A stretch of 64,000 bases of DNA from Symbiodinium natans. Taxonomy: Eukaryota; Sar; Dinophyceae; Suessiales; Symbiodiniaceae. This document shows, piece after piece, positions 21,190 through 32,700 of the stretch (the stretch's first letter is position 1; each line of letters opens with the position of its first letter). The notes under the pieces were generated by a model. The model saw nothing but the letters and a program-made list of their open reading frames with translations, was not told the origin of the DNA and made no database searches. The position numbers were made by a program, and so were the translations under genes. The DNA lies in assembly GCA_905221605.1 (NCBI GenBank), contig CAJNDS010002367.1:62001-126000 (forward strand), read 5' to 3'.

Positions 21190-22026
21190 TAGGGATTGAA
21201 GGCAAGTGAGCCCAGCATTTCACAGTTATGGGAGTAAGGGGGGGGGCTCTGGGATGTGGGCGTTTTGGGCCCCGCTACATCTTGGCATGCGTGTACCATC
21301 ACGTGCGTCTGTGATCACGCATGCGTTTATTATGTTTAGTCTTTATGTGGTTTGATCGCAAAATATATTTCGGATGATTGAGCATGGCACGTGCTGCACG
21401 ACTTGTGAGGTCAGGTGTCTGCACCATCAAGAGGGGACGGCAACGCATTCTGTGAAGCAATGCGCATCTGGCGGATTCCTCACTGCATGGACTCAGGTTG
21501 CTGCGGTTTGCCTGGTGGCCTGGGCAGCACGGAGTGAGCGCTTGGCAAGCATGGGCTGCTCCGTAAGGGTATGATGGCCATCAGAACGAGGTGGAGGTTG
21601 CAACGTTTGTAACGAGCCTCTGTACCGGATCTTGCGACTCATGCCCTCTCGTGAGCGCCCAGTTGGGCCAGCGACCTTGCTCGGACGAGACGCCCATGGC
21701 AGAAGCCAAGACTGCAAAAAGGCCGCGCCGCTTCTGCAGATTCTACTTCTTCACCCTGAACTGGACCATAGACTCCAGACTCTAGAAACAGCTTGGGATA
21801 TTTCCAATGGAGCAGAGCCTCTGCTGCTTAGGCTGTGGAGATGAGGAGGCCGCGAAAGCAGAAGGGACATGGAGGGACCTGCTGTGCGCACGTGGGTCTG
21901 TCGGGCTATCATCTCTTCGACGTCGAGTTCTGCGAAAATCCGCAGAATCCCAACCGAGTTACTCCTCTTAACCCAGCTGTAGAGTGTAGACACAGGGCAG
22001 TCGTTGTTGGAAGTTCGTTGTTTTCT
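21190..22026. other. no confident gene
   Basis: Open stretches at about 21640-21840 on the + strand are not supported by recognisable motifs or paired splice sites. Confidence 0.4.
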
Positions 22027-22215
22027 AGTCGCAGCTGAGTTAGCAACCCCTCTCGAGCCGGACGAGCCAGTATAGTCTCAAGTGATATAGTCGTTTTGAG
22101 TCGTAGGTGAGCAAATTCGGTAGTCGCACGTGAGGAAAAGTTACAGGTACCAGTTACAGGTGCGAAACAATTATAGTCGCAAGTGAGCAAGTTTGGCAGT
22201 TGCACGCGAAGGGTG
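22027..22215. repeat. degenerate tandem repeat (AGTCGCANGTGAGCAA)
   Basis: Four or more imperfect units containing AGTCGYANGTGAG, with spacing of roughly 20 to 60 bp, about 300 bp upstream of the WWE gene. No coding sense. Confidence 0.6.
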
Positions 22216-22531
22216 TGCCAACAGCTCTTTGTTCCAAATGCCAGGCAGGGCCGGCGTAGCGCTGCGGCGGTGGGCGACTTGGCCATTGCCTCAGCACAGG
22301 GTGAGTCCCAGCTTAAAACGCTTTATGCCCATTGCCACCGCCACCCCCGGCCTTACAAAGTGCTAATGGCAACCGTCAGCGGTCTGAGCATGGCGCTGTG
22401 AGCACAGAAGGCCGAGTCTTGGAGCATTCACCTACCAAAACATCCTGCGGCCGCATTGCTCGAGAATTTTCGGGTCGCACGCCCGCGTGTTTACGTCTGC
22501 TCTCCTCATATCTCCTCATCTTTCCTCCGCA

Positions 22532-25363
22532 ATGGCCACGTGGTCCTGGCGAGTGGGCGATGAGTTCCGGGCCTACGATTCGGAGACCAGTGCGCGGATC
22601 GAGGAGGCCTTCCAGCGCCAGCAGAGCGAAGCCCGCGTTCGCATCGCCGGCTCCGTTTACATCATCGACTTCCAGCAGATGCGGCAGGCGCGGAGGCAAC
22701 TTTCACAAGTTTTAGAAAGGCGGTCGTCCGTCACCTCTCGTTGTCATATCGCAAGGTGTCTGCTCAGAACGAGAAGAAGTGGAGGGCGGTCCGCCGCAGC
22801 AAGGAGGCCAGGACATTACAGTAGGAGCTTCAGTCGACAACTGGCGGCCTTCTGGCAAGTTTGCAATGCCCCGTATGGAGTGATTTGCAGTGTATGGCTG
22901 AGTGTATTCGGTGTAGAATGCCACGAAACATCAGCCCCTGCAGGCCGGTGACTCTCGTGGTGGCTATCCGCCGCCGCCTACCCACACGATTGACGAGGCC
23001 CAGGGGTTATATTGAAAGTGAGGAGATGCCAGGAGTGTGGGGGTGAGGACACAGGGAAGGACAATGTGAGACAATGTAGGACACCCCGAGACCTGCAGAA
23101 ACATCACGCCCTGCGAGGCATGTGGCTGGTTTTGGAGGGAGGGCGACGGCTTCCAAGCCTACGATCCGCAGACCAGCCAGAGAATCGAGGAAGCGCACGG
23201 ACAGGGGAGAAGCCAGGTCCAGATTTCTGTGGGCAACTCGCAGTACATCATCGACTTCAACCGGATGCGCCAGGCTCTGCGCCGTTCGGCCTCCACGTGC
23301 AACACCTTGTCCTTGCAAAAACGTCTTGGGCCGCAAGCAGCCAGGTGCATGTGCGCGACGAGCGGAAGAGCCGTGAAGTACGTCGCGGCCGGGGTCTGGA
23401 GGTGCGGGGAATGCATCTGGATGCCTTGCGGGACTGCGGGACGTTCAATCAGCATCAGCGTGCAAAGAGATCTCCTGAAGGCGCGCGCATCCAACCCTTC
23501 GAGCAGAGAGCTCGCACAAAGAGCCGGACTGCAGGCATGGACAGCTGGTATATCACTAGTGTACTGGTATCCGGTAGATCTTGATGACCTGTTGGTGACA
23601 CCTGGATGCGTGATGACACGCGAGGTGGCTTTCAAGGGCAAGGTCCGGAGCTACCATCTGACGAGCAAGGAGGCTGCACAGAGCATCATGCAGAGCCGCA
23701 CATTCCGTGCTTCGGCGAAGGGTATGCCTGACCCCCAGAACTTCAGTGAGTAAGAGCACCCATAAGAGGCACTGAGGACATCTGAAGGCATCGCAAGAAC
23801 TCTCTGAGGCTCGGCCCTTTCATCTACTTCGCTGGGTCGCCCGAGGACTGCGAAGGCAAGGCCCAAGGCGCATCCTTGCGCGAGGGTGCGGTCTTGCAGG
23901 CGGAGGTGCGGCCTGCAGAATCCTTGGGACTGATGCACAGGTACTCTTGAGACATGATGTGGTTTTATGCAATTACCACGTTCAGTGTTGTCATGTTGCA
24001 GCTAGCCGTGATGGTTGTTGTGATTGTTGCTGTTTCCTCTTGTTGCTGTTTCTTCTTGACATTTGTTGATTCTTCTTTCATCTTTACGGCATTTACGGCA
24101 TGCTAGTGTTTGAAGGCCGAGCTTGATCAGGTGGATCTGGGCTACTCCCTGGTGGCCAGCCAGCCCATGCGCGACATCCCCACAGCCGGCTCCTTCCTGG
24201 GCATCGACTCATGGTCGAGTCTCACCGAAGGTGTGCTGCACAAGGCCAAGCGCGTGAGTTGGGGTTGTGGGGTTGTGGGGAACCGATGCACATTGATACA
24301 TTGATGTCTGAGAATCAGAAGAAATTGTCGAATGTGCGTTCGCCAGGCCGGATGCCAGAGTGTGTACGCTGCAGCGCGTGGCCTGGTGAGCAGGGATGAG
24401 TGGGCGGTGCCGCGCAACTCGCAGATCTCAAGCCTGACTCTCAAGGGCTACGCCGAGAGTGGACGGGAACTGCCATACTGGTGTTGGCCAGACTGGGTTC
24501 ATGCGCTTGGAGGGGTGGTCCGAGTCGACATGGCAGCCGTGGACCGTGTGTCCGCAGCTGCCGCTTCGATGGCAGCCGGCCCTTCCGCACAGACGTATGG
24601 CGTGAGGGTCAATGCCGCTGGGCGTCCCATTCACGATGATGGCAGGTTCATGAGCTATGCAGAGGCCCGTTCCCGCGGTTGGGGTGGCACTGCAGCCCAG
24701 AACCCCTGGAACAAGCACCAGCAAAGCCTCGGTGGTCAAGGCCACTCACGCCAGCAGTTGTCTGACGGATACCGTGGCAGCACGTCCACAAGCCAGCCGA
24801 GCTCCTCCAGCACCAGGCGCAGCAATGCATGGAACGAGCACCAGCGTTCCATGGGTGGCCGCGGGTACACGCGTGAGGAGATGCGGGCAACTTACAACGG
24901 AGGATCCAGGAGAGGTCAGCCCTCACAAGCCGCCCCAGCCCGACCATCCACAGCGCCCACTTCAAGTGCCTCGAGTACACGAGGCACAGGAAGGGCCCCC
25001 AACCCATGGAACGAGCATCAGCGGGCCATGGGAGGTCTAGGCCTCTCGCGATCTCAGATGCAATCCTCGTACCGTACCTCCCACTCCCCGAGCATGGGAG
25101 GAAGCACGGGAAGGGCCCCCAACCCGTGGAACGAGCATCAGCGGGCCATGGGAGGCCTAGGCCTCTCGCGAGCTCAGATGCAAGCCTCGTACCATGCCTC
25201 CCACTCCCCGAGCATGGGCATGATGGGTCTGGGAGGTGGTGGAATGAGCCTTGGTGGTGGCGGCGGCGGCGGCGGTCTGAGCTGGAACGCTTTCCGAAGC
25301 TCCGTGGCCGGCCAGGGCATGTCTCGGTCAGAGATGTCTTCAGCGTACTGGGCCCAGAAGTGA
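22532..25363 (+). CDS. WWE-WWE-ADP-ribosyltransferase-like protein with C-terminal WN.HQ repeats
   Basis: Exons: 22532-22693 (ATG start), 22768-22812, 23099-23287, 23345-23560, 23578-23745, 23798-23940, 24108-24253 and 24347-25363. WWE domain 1 reads WSWRVGDEFRAYDSET and YIIDFQQMRQAR, closed by NEKKWRAVRR in the next exon. WWE domain 2 reads WFWREGDGFQAYDPQT and YIIDFNRMRQALRR, closed by DERKSREVRR. WWE domains bind ADP-ribose or poly-ADP-ribose. Then come RSYHLTSKEAAQSIMQ, LGPFIYFAGSPEDCEGKA, VLQAEV and SVYAAARGLVSRDEWAV, which fit the His, Tyr and Glu strands of an ART (PARP-type) fold. The last exon adds about five copies of a 24-residue unit of the form NPWNEHQRAMGGLGLSR..M...Y and a Gly-rich stretch. 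The 24254-24346 junction is phase 0 on both sides with a GTGAGT donor; some other junctions are uncertain. Confidence 0.65.
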
Positions 25364-26359
25364 GGTAGGAGTGTACAGACAGCTCACGTCACAGGCAGGA
25401 CTTTTGCAAGACCTGGAACAAAGCGGTATGCCGACATGCCGTCGACGTGAAAGAAGATGAGGCATGAAGGTCGCGGAGCCTTTTCGCGCGAAGGTTTTTC
25501 AAGTACGGTGGGTGCTTAACGCTCGCGCCCAGGCTGCCTTCTACAGCATGTCGGCCGAAGACCGGTTGCACCGATCTCAGACACATCCTGCGCTCAATTC
25601 TACCGTTAGCCCCGAGTTCCAAGCCTCGAAGCCTCAGTGTTCGGCTGGGCAGCCTGTTTCGCTTGAGCCGTGCATCTGCGGGGCAAGGTCGTGGGGCTCT
25701 GCCGTGGAGTGGGCCGCTTTGGCAGCATAACAGTTAGCATAACTTGTGCGCTTGAGGGCTTTGGGCAAAGGCCTGTCCCCTGGCAGGTCACCTCTATGAA
25801 CATGCAGTTCTTGGCATCCGGGACCTTTTGGAGTGCAAGCGTCATATGCAGCAAGTGGTCTGAAGTGTCCGTGGCTCGGGCAACAATCGCACTGCTGGCA
25901 TGCACCAGGGGTATGAAGGGCGTGATTGCTCGACATGAACTCCCCTTGCCATGCAGGACAAGCCAACAGCCACGGAGAACACCAACACCCTGCGTTCGAC
26001 AGCAAGGCAAGAAAGCCTGGTGAGCTCTTGCCATACTGGTGGTCTTCGAGTGATCCAGCTATGGGCTGCAAGGCAGATCTTCTCTGGCGCATGCTGGTCT
26101 CATGCAGGCAGGCAGAAGACGGCCCCATGAGCCATGAGCCCTTAGCACGACCCCACCCGCTGTTGCACATCAGGTGGGACACCGCCACAGCACTGGGAGC
26201 TGCCAGAAGGCTGGGCAAAACACGATCTGATGAGTTCCAGTAGGATTGAAGGGACCCTGCAGCTGCCCCTAGGACCCTAGAAACCCAGCATCCCCAAACC
26301 AGCAAACCACCCACAACCCTCGAAGCTTCTTGTACCCCCCCCCCCGCCCACCCTTCAAG
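25364..26359. other. no confident gene
   Basis: Sequence after the WWE gene. Overlapping open frames occur on both strands but none has motifs. Positions 26335-26347 are a C run. Confidence 0.4.
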
Positions 26360-26431
26360 GCTGCCGAGCAGCCCGGGGTCTCGATCGAGGGCCCCGCGGT
26401 GCTGCAGGCGGCGGCCACAGCCGGCCCCTGA
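26360..26431 (+). CDS. terminal exon, unknown protein
   Basis: After TTCAAG, the frame reads AAEQPGVSIEGPAVLQAAAT then AGP and TGA. It is GC-rich relative to its surroundings. Upstream exons were not located. Confidence 0.45.
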   Translation, partial: AAEQPGVSIEGPAVLQAAATAGP

Positions 26432-26872
26432 GCAGTTTGGGAAATTCATGCCAGGGTTCATGCCTTTACTTTCTCGAATTGGCATGGCGAAGCCGGACAT
26501 TTCTTACAATGGAGGTGTCCCTTATCTACCCCAACAAGCCAGAATCCCTATGTTGCGTGAGGTTTTAAGACACCCATTCTCGACCAACCCGTCTCGTTCA
26601 TCGCTTGGGCAGCAAGAGCTTTGGCAGGTGGCTGGTGAGACTCCATGGACTAGCCGAGAACATCCATTGATTCTGGAGGCAAGGGTGCCTCCTTGTGGCT
26701 TTTACCACTGTAGGTCGCAACGGCCCGTTTCTTTAGCCTGGTTTGCTGGAGGCGGTTATCCCAGAGGCGGCCACCCCTGCGTCCTGTTCAAGCAGGAGTC
26801 GCTTCTTGCTTCAAAGCGGAGCCTTTACAAAAACAACTCCGATGGAGCCGCACATTGCATGTCATGTTCCAG

Positions 26873-26947
26873 CTGCTGAAGCCTCCCTTCATCTCCAAGG
26901 ATCCACACCTTGCAGAGCCCGAAGTCCTGCGTCACCCGAACCGATGA
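26873..26947 (+). CDS. possible terminal exon
   Basis: After TTCCAG, the frame reads LLKPPFISKDPHLAEPEVLR then HPNR and TGA. A second frame over the same bases is also open to 27039, so the call is tentative. A CCCTAAA-type tract lies at 27025-27085. Confidence 0.35.
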   Translation: MLKPPFISKDPHLAEPEVLRHPNR

Positions 26948-27322
26948 ATCCGGCGGCCTGCCTCACGTTCCAGAACGATGCCTGCGATGGACTTGCCCAG
27001 GCTGAAGCAACGGCTTTTGCGCACGTCGCCCAACTCTAAACTCTAAACCCGAACTTTAAACTCGAAAACCCTAAGCCGCCACCCCACCCCTAAAGCTTGT
27101 ACGGTAGGAGGTTGTCATTGTTGGCTGTCTCTGGAGGCTCCCGAAGAGATGCGTATCGTTAGGACCTGTACAGGAGCACCTCGGCATCACATTTGGGATT
27201 CCTGGTGTGCTAATTCCTGCGTAGTATATCTCTCATACTTCTTGAATCTTAAACCGTTCTCCTGTCACACTCCCTGTGTGTAGTCTTGCTTCACTGAGGA
27301 ATCTCCATCCGACAGCTGCTCA

Positions 27323-28999
27323 ATGGCAGTCGGTGATGGACAGATGTTGCATGGGAATGGGTCCGATTCGGCCCAGAAATTACCGTCGGACATGCAGCTG
27401 AAGGCTGCTTTTCACGCCGAAGAGGCCGAAATTCATTGCATGGCCTCGCCATCAGAAGACCTAGATGGCGAGGAAGCTACACCATGGGAGTGGGAGTCCG
27501 TGTCTGAAGCGGGCTGCCCGGTTGTCCTACAGGTGGTGCTCTGCGATCCCTCTCTCTGCTGCTCGCGCTGTGCAGAGTCCCATCCAGCAGCGGCAAGTTG
27601 CCCGAGTGCCCATCGGGGAGCTCGGCATCCTTTCGCTCCTGCCCAAGTCGGTGACAGCGACAGCTGGGACAGCTGGGGCAGGCGTGGGATCCTGCAAGAG
27701 GAGGTGCCAGCACCACCGGAGGTCTGGGACTTGGAAGCCTGCCAGGAGTTCCGGGACGGGCTCAGGCGGCAGGTGAAGCCAGGAGTGGAGTCTGTCAGAA
27801 GCACGAGCAGCGATGGAAGCTGCCAGGGGCGCACGCAGTGGCGCCACCTCCTGACCCCAATCAGCTCCCCTTTCTCCTTGGCCTGCAGCGACAGCTCCCC
27901 GGAATGGCTCCAGGCCGAGCCGCAGCCTGCGGTCGAGGTTGTGGAGGTTGCCGCGGATGCCGAGATTGCTGAGGTTGCATCTTGTTCTGGCAATGCATGC
28001 GACGCGTGGACGGAGGAGTCGCCCGTATCGGCCGTGCACGTGGATCCCCATCTGCATGCTGCAGAATGTGCAGAGCTTGGTGAGCAGTTGAACCAGACAA
28101 AGCCAAGATCGGTGCACTCAATGGAAACAGGCATCGCAGGGAGCTCCGACACGAATTCTCCGGGCAAAAGTTCCCTGATTCCCGTTGCATCCCTTGCCAG
28201 AACATCCCTTATCAGCTCGAAGGGGGTTACGCCCCTGCATGTGGCAGCAGAGCTGGGGAGCACCGACGTGGTTCACAACCTCCTCAAGTCTGGTGCAGCT
28301 GTTGATGCGGCCACGTCCGATGGCTTCACGCCTCTGCATGGGGCAGCGAACATGGGCTGTGCTGAGACAGTCGCGTCACTGATTTCTGCCCGTGCAGATG
28401 TATCAGTCCCTGCCATTGATGGCTCCACTGCATTGCATGGGGCGGCGAGACATGGCCACACAGAAACCGTGGTGCTGCTGCTGGAGAAGGGCAGCGTCCT
28501 TGATGCTGCGGACCACAATGGTGGCTTCACGCCGCTGCATGATGCAGCACACGCGGGCCATCAGGCTTGCCCGTAGAGCAGTTTGTGAAGTATATGCGTG
28601 TGTGAACATAGTGTGGTTTGAAACCCTGGCCCTTTATATACTATACTATATTTATCTATCCTTGTGTTAGAAGCCCAGAACAAACACTGGACGTCCCTTA
28701 GCCTCAGCACCTTCACAAACTCCCCGCAGGCCTTGGTCCAGCTGCTTCTCAAGAGCCGCGCCAACCCGACTGCTGTGGCTTCTGGCAACACCACGCCACT
28801 AGATCTGGCTGCCTATGCTGGGCACCTGGATGTGGTAAGGGAACTGCTGGTTGCCCGTGCCTGGCCAACACCCGACGCGCGGACGGTGCTTTCGCCCCTC
28901 CGGCTGGCTGCGCACGCGAAACATCCCCAGGTGCTTCGGCTCCTCCTCACTCACCTGCGCGAGACCACGACTGGGCTGAAGGGCTTTGACTGCAGATGA
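27323..28999 (+). CDS. ankyrin-repeat protein, two exons
   Basis: Exons 27323-28564 and 28730-28999 give 503 residues. The first 290 are acidic and low in recognisable structure. From about residue 298 there are six ankyrin repeats (KGVTPLHVAAELG, DGFTPLHGAANMG, DGSTALHGAARHG, GGFTPLHDAAHAG, GNTTPLDLAAYAG, then a degenerate TVLSPLRLAAHAK). The 165-bp intron begins with GC and ends with AG, and it cuts inside a repeat. Removing it restores GHQALVQLLLKS exactly. Both junctions carry a similar sequence (CAGGCTTG, CAGGCCTTGG), as reported for dinoflagellate introns. The ATG at 27323 is the first after an in-frame gap; upstream exons are possible. Likely a protein-binding scaffold. Confidence 0.75.
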
Positions 29000-29860
29000 C
29001 TGCAGGCATGTGGCCTGAATGGCCTGAGCGTTTCGTGCCTTCTGTGCCCTTTGTTCCATGGATTCCCTCCATTTTTCAGCGAGAGCGGGATCAGGCTGCA
29101 CGTTGCTGTTGGATGCGCCTGCAGCCGACCGTCATCTCACAAAGAATGCAGCATTCACGGCTGGTCGGGCAGATAGTTGCCTGGTATAGTTTTCCTTGTG
29201 CCGTCTTCTCTAGGACTTTATGGGATTAACTGCCCCTGCTACAATGCTTGCCGTGGCAACTTTCCGGCATCTGATCATGCACAATGCATCCAGGGTCAGG
29301 GAGACCGCGGGCAGGCGAAGCAGCGCAGAAAAGAAGGGGAGGCCTTGCGGGCAGCGTGCCGTAACCGAAGCAGAGCACTGTAAGTTTGCAATGGGATATA
29401 CATCCAATATCGTTGCAGGTTGTCGCATGGCGCGCATGCAAGTGCCCTTTCTCTGGTGGATGGCATGGGCCATGGCATGTCAGCCCGAGGAGATTAGAAG
29501 AGCTGAGGTCTTGATGCGGAAGTGCGAGATTCGGGACGGTGGACACTCCTGCGCAACGTTTGCACATGTTACATGCAATGCAATCCGGGCACTGCTGCAA
29601 CATATCATTTCAAGTCGCCCGGAAGGATGTTGAAACGCATTGTGAGAGTTTTGCGGTGGCTTGCCGCTAGCATTCGCTAGCGCAGGTCGCTCCAGCGAAC
29701 GAGCAGTGCCGGCAGTGTAGCGGACTCCGCCGCAGGTTCTGCTTGCTTTTGTGTTTCTTGCCGTGGCATAGATTCGCAGAGCATTTGGGGTGGGGTTGGT
29801 CTACAGCCTAAGGGCCCCCTTAGGGGGTACTTTTTCATCGAGTCGCTTCTCAACACTCAA
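29000..29860. other. 3' flank of the ankyrin gene, no further gene supported
   Basis: A 137-codon + frame (29220-29633) has no motif and overlaps an open frame on the other strand. It may be 3' UTR or chance. Confidence 0.4.
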
Positions 29861-29869
29861 GCGGAAAGC

Positions 29870-29973
29870 GAACCTTAACCCTAAACCCTAAACCCCAAAC
29901 CCCAAACCCCAAACCCCAAATCCTAAACCCTAAACCCTAAACCCTAAACCCTAAACCCTAAACCCTAAACCCT
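29870..29973. repeat. telomere-like tract, CCCTAAA orientation
   Basis: About 13 CCCTAAA or CCCCAAA units, 32 bp upstream of the exon at 30006. Confidence 0.95.
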
Positions 29974-30005
29974 GTAGAATCAACCTGCTGTTTGGCTCAT
30001 TAGCA

Positions 30006-32050
30006 GGTGTGGAGCGCTCCAATGCTCTGGAGGAGGAGAACCAAAGATTGCGCGAGGAGCTCCTTTTTGAGGTTTGTGGGTGTGGGGGATATATGTAGAA
30101 TATATAGAATACCATATATTTATATATGTATGCATACAGACAGACAGACCGACATACATACATACATGCACATATTATCACGAAAGCTAGCGTGGCTAGG
30201 CTTGAGTTTTGCTTCGCGTTAGCAAGGAAGTCGGACAATCATGTAAACAAAGGGATTTCCTCGAGAAAAAGGTAGGGGGGGGTCAGTACGTGGAGAAGGG
30301 GGCTCAGTATTGAATGGTCCAATCAAGGGGTGGGGGTCAGTATGCAATGGTTCAATAAGACCTACCTTGGGTATACTTGAGGGTTACGGGGGATCCTGAG
30401 CTGTACTGGGAGATGCGTCCCGTACTGGTCGTACGTCGTACATCTTCTTGCTCAAGCGCACGTTGTGGGAGCTCCGCGGACCTGGATCGCGTGTCTCCAT
30501 CACTGCCTCGGGGATCTTGAGTTAGAGATCGCGGTTTGTTTGCACTTCTGTTCGTACGTCTTCCTACATGAAGCAAGTACACCTGATGACGTCTCCGAGC
30601 GCATGTTGCACAAATCTTTTTCTCCCGATCGTGTGCTTTTGGATAGCTCTTGAGGTCTAGATTGCGGTCTCGTTGAAGACATGCTTCCAACTGCCGCAGA
30701 GTAAGCGAAGAAGCACCAATAACAAGTATTGAAACCGCATATAGTAAGCAAAGGCGCACGAATAGGCAAAACAACCTGCATGGGTACATGGGGTATGTAG
30801 TGCACATAGGGGATTTCCAGAATTTGCGTATGTAGGGTATATGTACATAAAGAGAATATAGAAGGGTAGGGTGCTTGGGGGATTTTTGGGTACATAGCAC
30901 ATGTAAGATATATGGCGTATATTGCATGTGTGAACCAACAAGAAGGGCATATGGAAAAGAAGACGAGGAATAGGGGAGGGAGAGAGCGGGGAGGAGAACA
31001 GGGCGCGGAAGAAGAAGAGGGATCGTCGGAAAGGGGGGGAGACGGGAGCTCTGTGCACAAACTCTTGAGCTCCTTCCCCGACTCAGCAGACGCCGAATCG
31101 CTTCGAATTTTCCAAGAGTGATTCAGAAGTCTCCGTGCATCTCCGCATCCTCAGCGCTTAAAGATTCAGTTGATGAGCCCAGACCCCGAGTCGAGATCAT
31201 CTGAGGAGCTTGCGAGGTACCAAGCAGATGCGTTGACGGTGCGGCGCAGGCGATCGTTGTTGTTGCTTGCGGACGGGCGTCAGGGTTCAAACGCCCTAGA
31301 GGCAAACGTGCTCCTAAACCCTAAACCCTAAGCCCTAAACCCTAAACCCTAAACCCTAATTTGGTAGTCAGACCGTTGCTTCGTGGGGCCCAATGCCAAA
31401 CAGGCCTCCGCCATGCTGGTACGACCACAATGGATCTTCGTGTGACGACCTGAACTTCCTGCCCAGAAATCCACTACTATTTGCTTAGGAACTCCCCCCA
31501 AAATAGAAGATATGATACCTTATAAAGGGCAATATAGGTATTATTGCATATATTTTTTGGTTTTAAGCAAATAGTAGTCCACGGCTCATAAACCCTCATG
31601 AGCCCGAACCTTGGGAGGCCGCTGAAAATGGGGGGGAGGGTTGTGGGGGAGGCTGGGGAGAAGGGACCCTAAGTCCCAAGCCCTGTTGACACTTAGAACC
31701 TATGGACCCGAAGCCCGAAATCCTAAACCCTAAAGCCAGTGGCCTGCACAAGAAAGGGTGCACAGGGTTGTTAACAAAAAAGCCTAAACTCTAAACCCTC
31801 TATAGACCCTATACCCTATGGACCCTAAACCCTATGGACCCTAAACCCTAAACCCTAAACCCTAAACCCTAAGCCCTAAACCCTAAACCCTAAACCCTAA
31901 ACCCTAAACCCTAAACCCTAAACCCTAAACCCTAAACCCTAAACCCTAAACCGCCAGGCCGATGGCCGCCATCGCCGGGGGCGGATTCCGCGGGGCCGGT
32001 CCGCAGAGGCACCCGCGGGGAGACTCTGGATTGACGAGGGCTTCCTGAGA
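30006..32050 (+). CDS. unknown multi-exon gene, coiled-coil start
   Basis: Exon 30006-30071 encodes ERSNALEEENQRLREELLFE, a leucine-zipper-like coiled coil with a GT donor; its link to the later exons is a guess. Exons 31170-31283, 31372-31473 and 31582-about 31640 join in phase: ...RRRSLLLLADGRQ, TVASWGPMPNRPPPCWYDHN, GSSCDDLNFLPRNP and RLINPHEPEPWEAAENGG. The first junction removes an 88-bp telomere-like intron, the second an introner. Exon 31958-32050 encodes ADGRHRRGRIPRGRSAEAPA then GRLWIDEGFLR, bracketed by a CCCTAAA tract before and a TTTAGGG tract after. No family recognised. Confidence 0.5.
31284..31371. repeat. telomere-like intron, 88 bp
   Basis: Lies between CAG (31281-31283) and CAG (31369-31371). 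It holds about seven CCCTAAA units. Both flanking exons are in phase 0. Confidence 0.65.
31474..31581 (+). mobile_element. introner with CTACTATTTGCTTA ends, element 6
   Basis: Perfect inverted ends CTACTATTTGCTTA and TAAGCAAATAGTAG (31474-31487 and 31564-31577), flanked by direct repeat TCCA (31470-31473 and 31578-31581). The host frame meets TAG inside the element. Removing 108 bp joins AAT CCA to CGG CTC in frame. A near-identical single end occurs at 49447-49464. Confidence 0.75.
31700..31957. repeat. telomere-like tract, CCCTAAA orientation, upstream of exon
   Basis: About 20 CCCTAAA units from 31825 to 31952, ending CCGCCAG at the exon start 31958. Confidence 0.95.
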
Positions 32051-32051
32051 G

Positions 32052-32147
32052 GGTTTAGGGTTTAGGGTTTAGGGTTTAGGATTCAGGGTTTAGGGGTTTA
32101 GGTTGAGGGTTTAGGGTTTTAGGACTTGGGGTTGAGGGTTGAAGCCC
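32052..32147. repeat. telomere-like tract, TTTAGGG orientation, downstream of exon
   Basis: GGTTTAGGG units start within 2 bp of the exon end near 32050. Confidence 0.9.
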
Positions 32148-32442
32148 AACATCAACTCTCGCCCAAACACCCTGAAGAACGACCCTGAACCCTAAAGCCC
32201 CACAACGCTGAACAAGCCTCAACACAACCCTGAACATTGAAGTCTAACGTAACAAGCCCAACCACTCTGAACCCCACTTCGGGTTCTTGCAGCAGTGAAC
32301 CTCATTTCAAGTAAAGGCCCCCCCCCCCAGAAAACAGACTGAGGGCCGCCTTTCTTTGTTCCATTGGAAGGCAATGCATGTGCGAGGATCTGAAGGTGAA
32401 GCTCGCCAGGCACGGCAGGGACAGGGGTAGCATTGTCGGCAG

Positions 32443-32700
32443 CGGCCTGCATTGGTTGAGCTAGTAGCTGCAGTTGGGAGTTTCCCTAAAAAGAGGACCC
32501 CCCAAATAGCAGGATTCCCTCAAAGTAAGGATCCCAATAGGGTGCCCCTAAGGTCTGAAACCCCAGTAGCTGCAGATTGTCACTCCCTCCGCCGTTTTGG
32601 CTCTGTTCAGCTTCGATTTTCCTTGGACACGGCTGGCATCCAAAGCTTTTGTACCATCCGTCCACACCAGCTTTCGCTTTCACGCCCTCGAAAAACTTGC
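32443..32700 (+). CDS. unknown exon pair split by an introner
   Basis: After CGGCAG the frame reads RPALVELVAA; after removal of 32474-32575 it continues DCHSLRRFGSVQLRFSLDTA and GIQSFCTIRPHQLSLSRP. The frame is also open straight through the element. No family recognised. The sequence from 32700 to 33365 holds only a possible exon near 33026-33060 (DGGRFVRQPGTAE, GT donor). Confidence 0.4.
32474..32575 (+). mobile_element. short inverted-repeat introner, element 3
   Basis: The 11-bp direct repeat AGTAGCTGCAG (32463-32473 and 32565-32575) flanks a 91-bp element containing CCAAATAGCAGGATTCCC. Its ends, TTGGGAGTTTCCCTAAA and GTCTGAAACCCC, are imperfect inverted repeats. Length with one target copy: 102 bp. 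Confidence 0.8.

Noticed and set aside
27433-28263. 276-codon minus-strand frame
   Set aside because: Antisense shadow of the ankyrin gene, whose repeats are unmistakable on the + strand.
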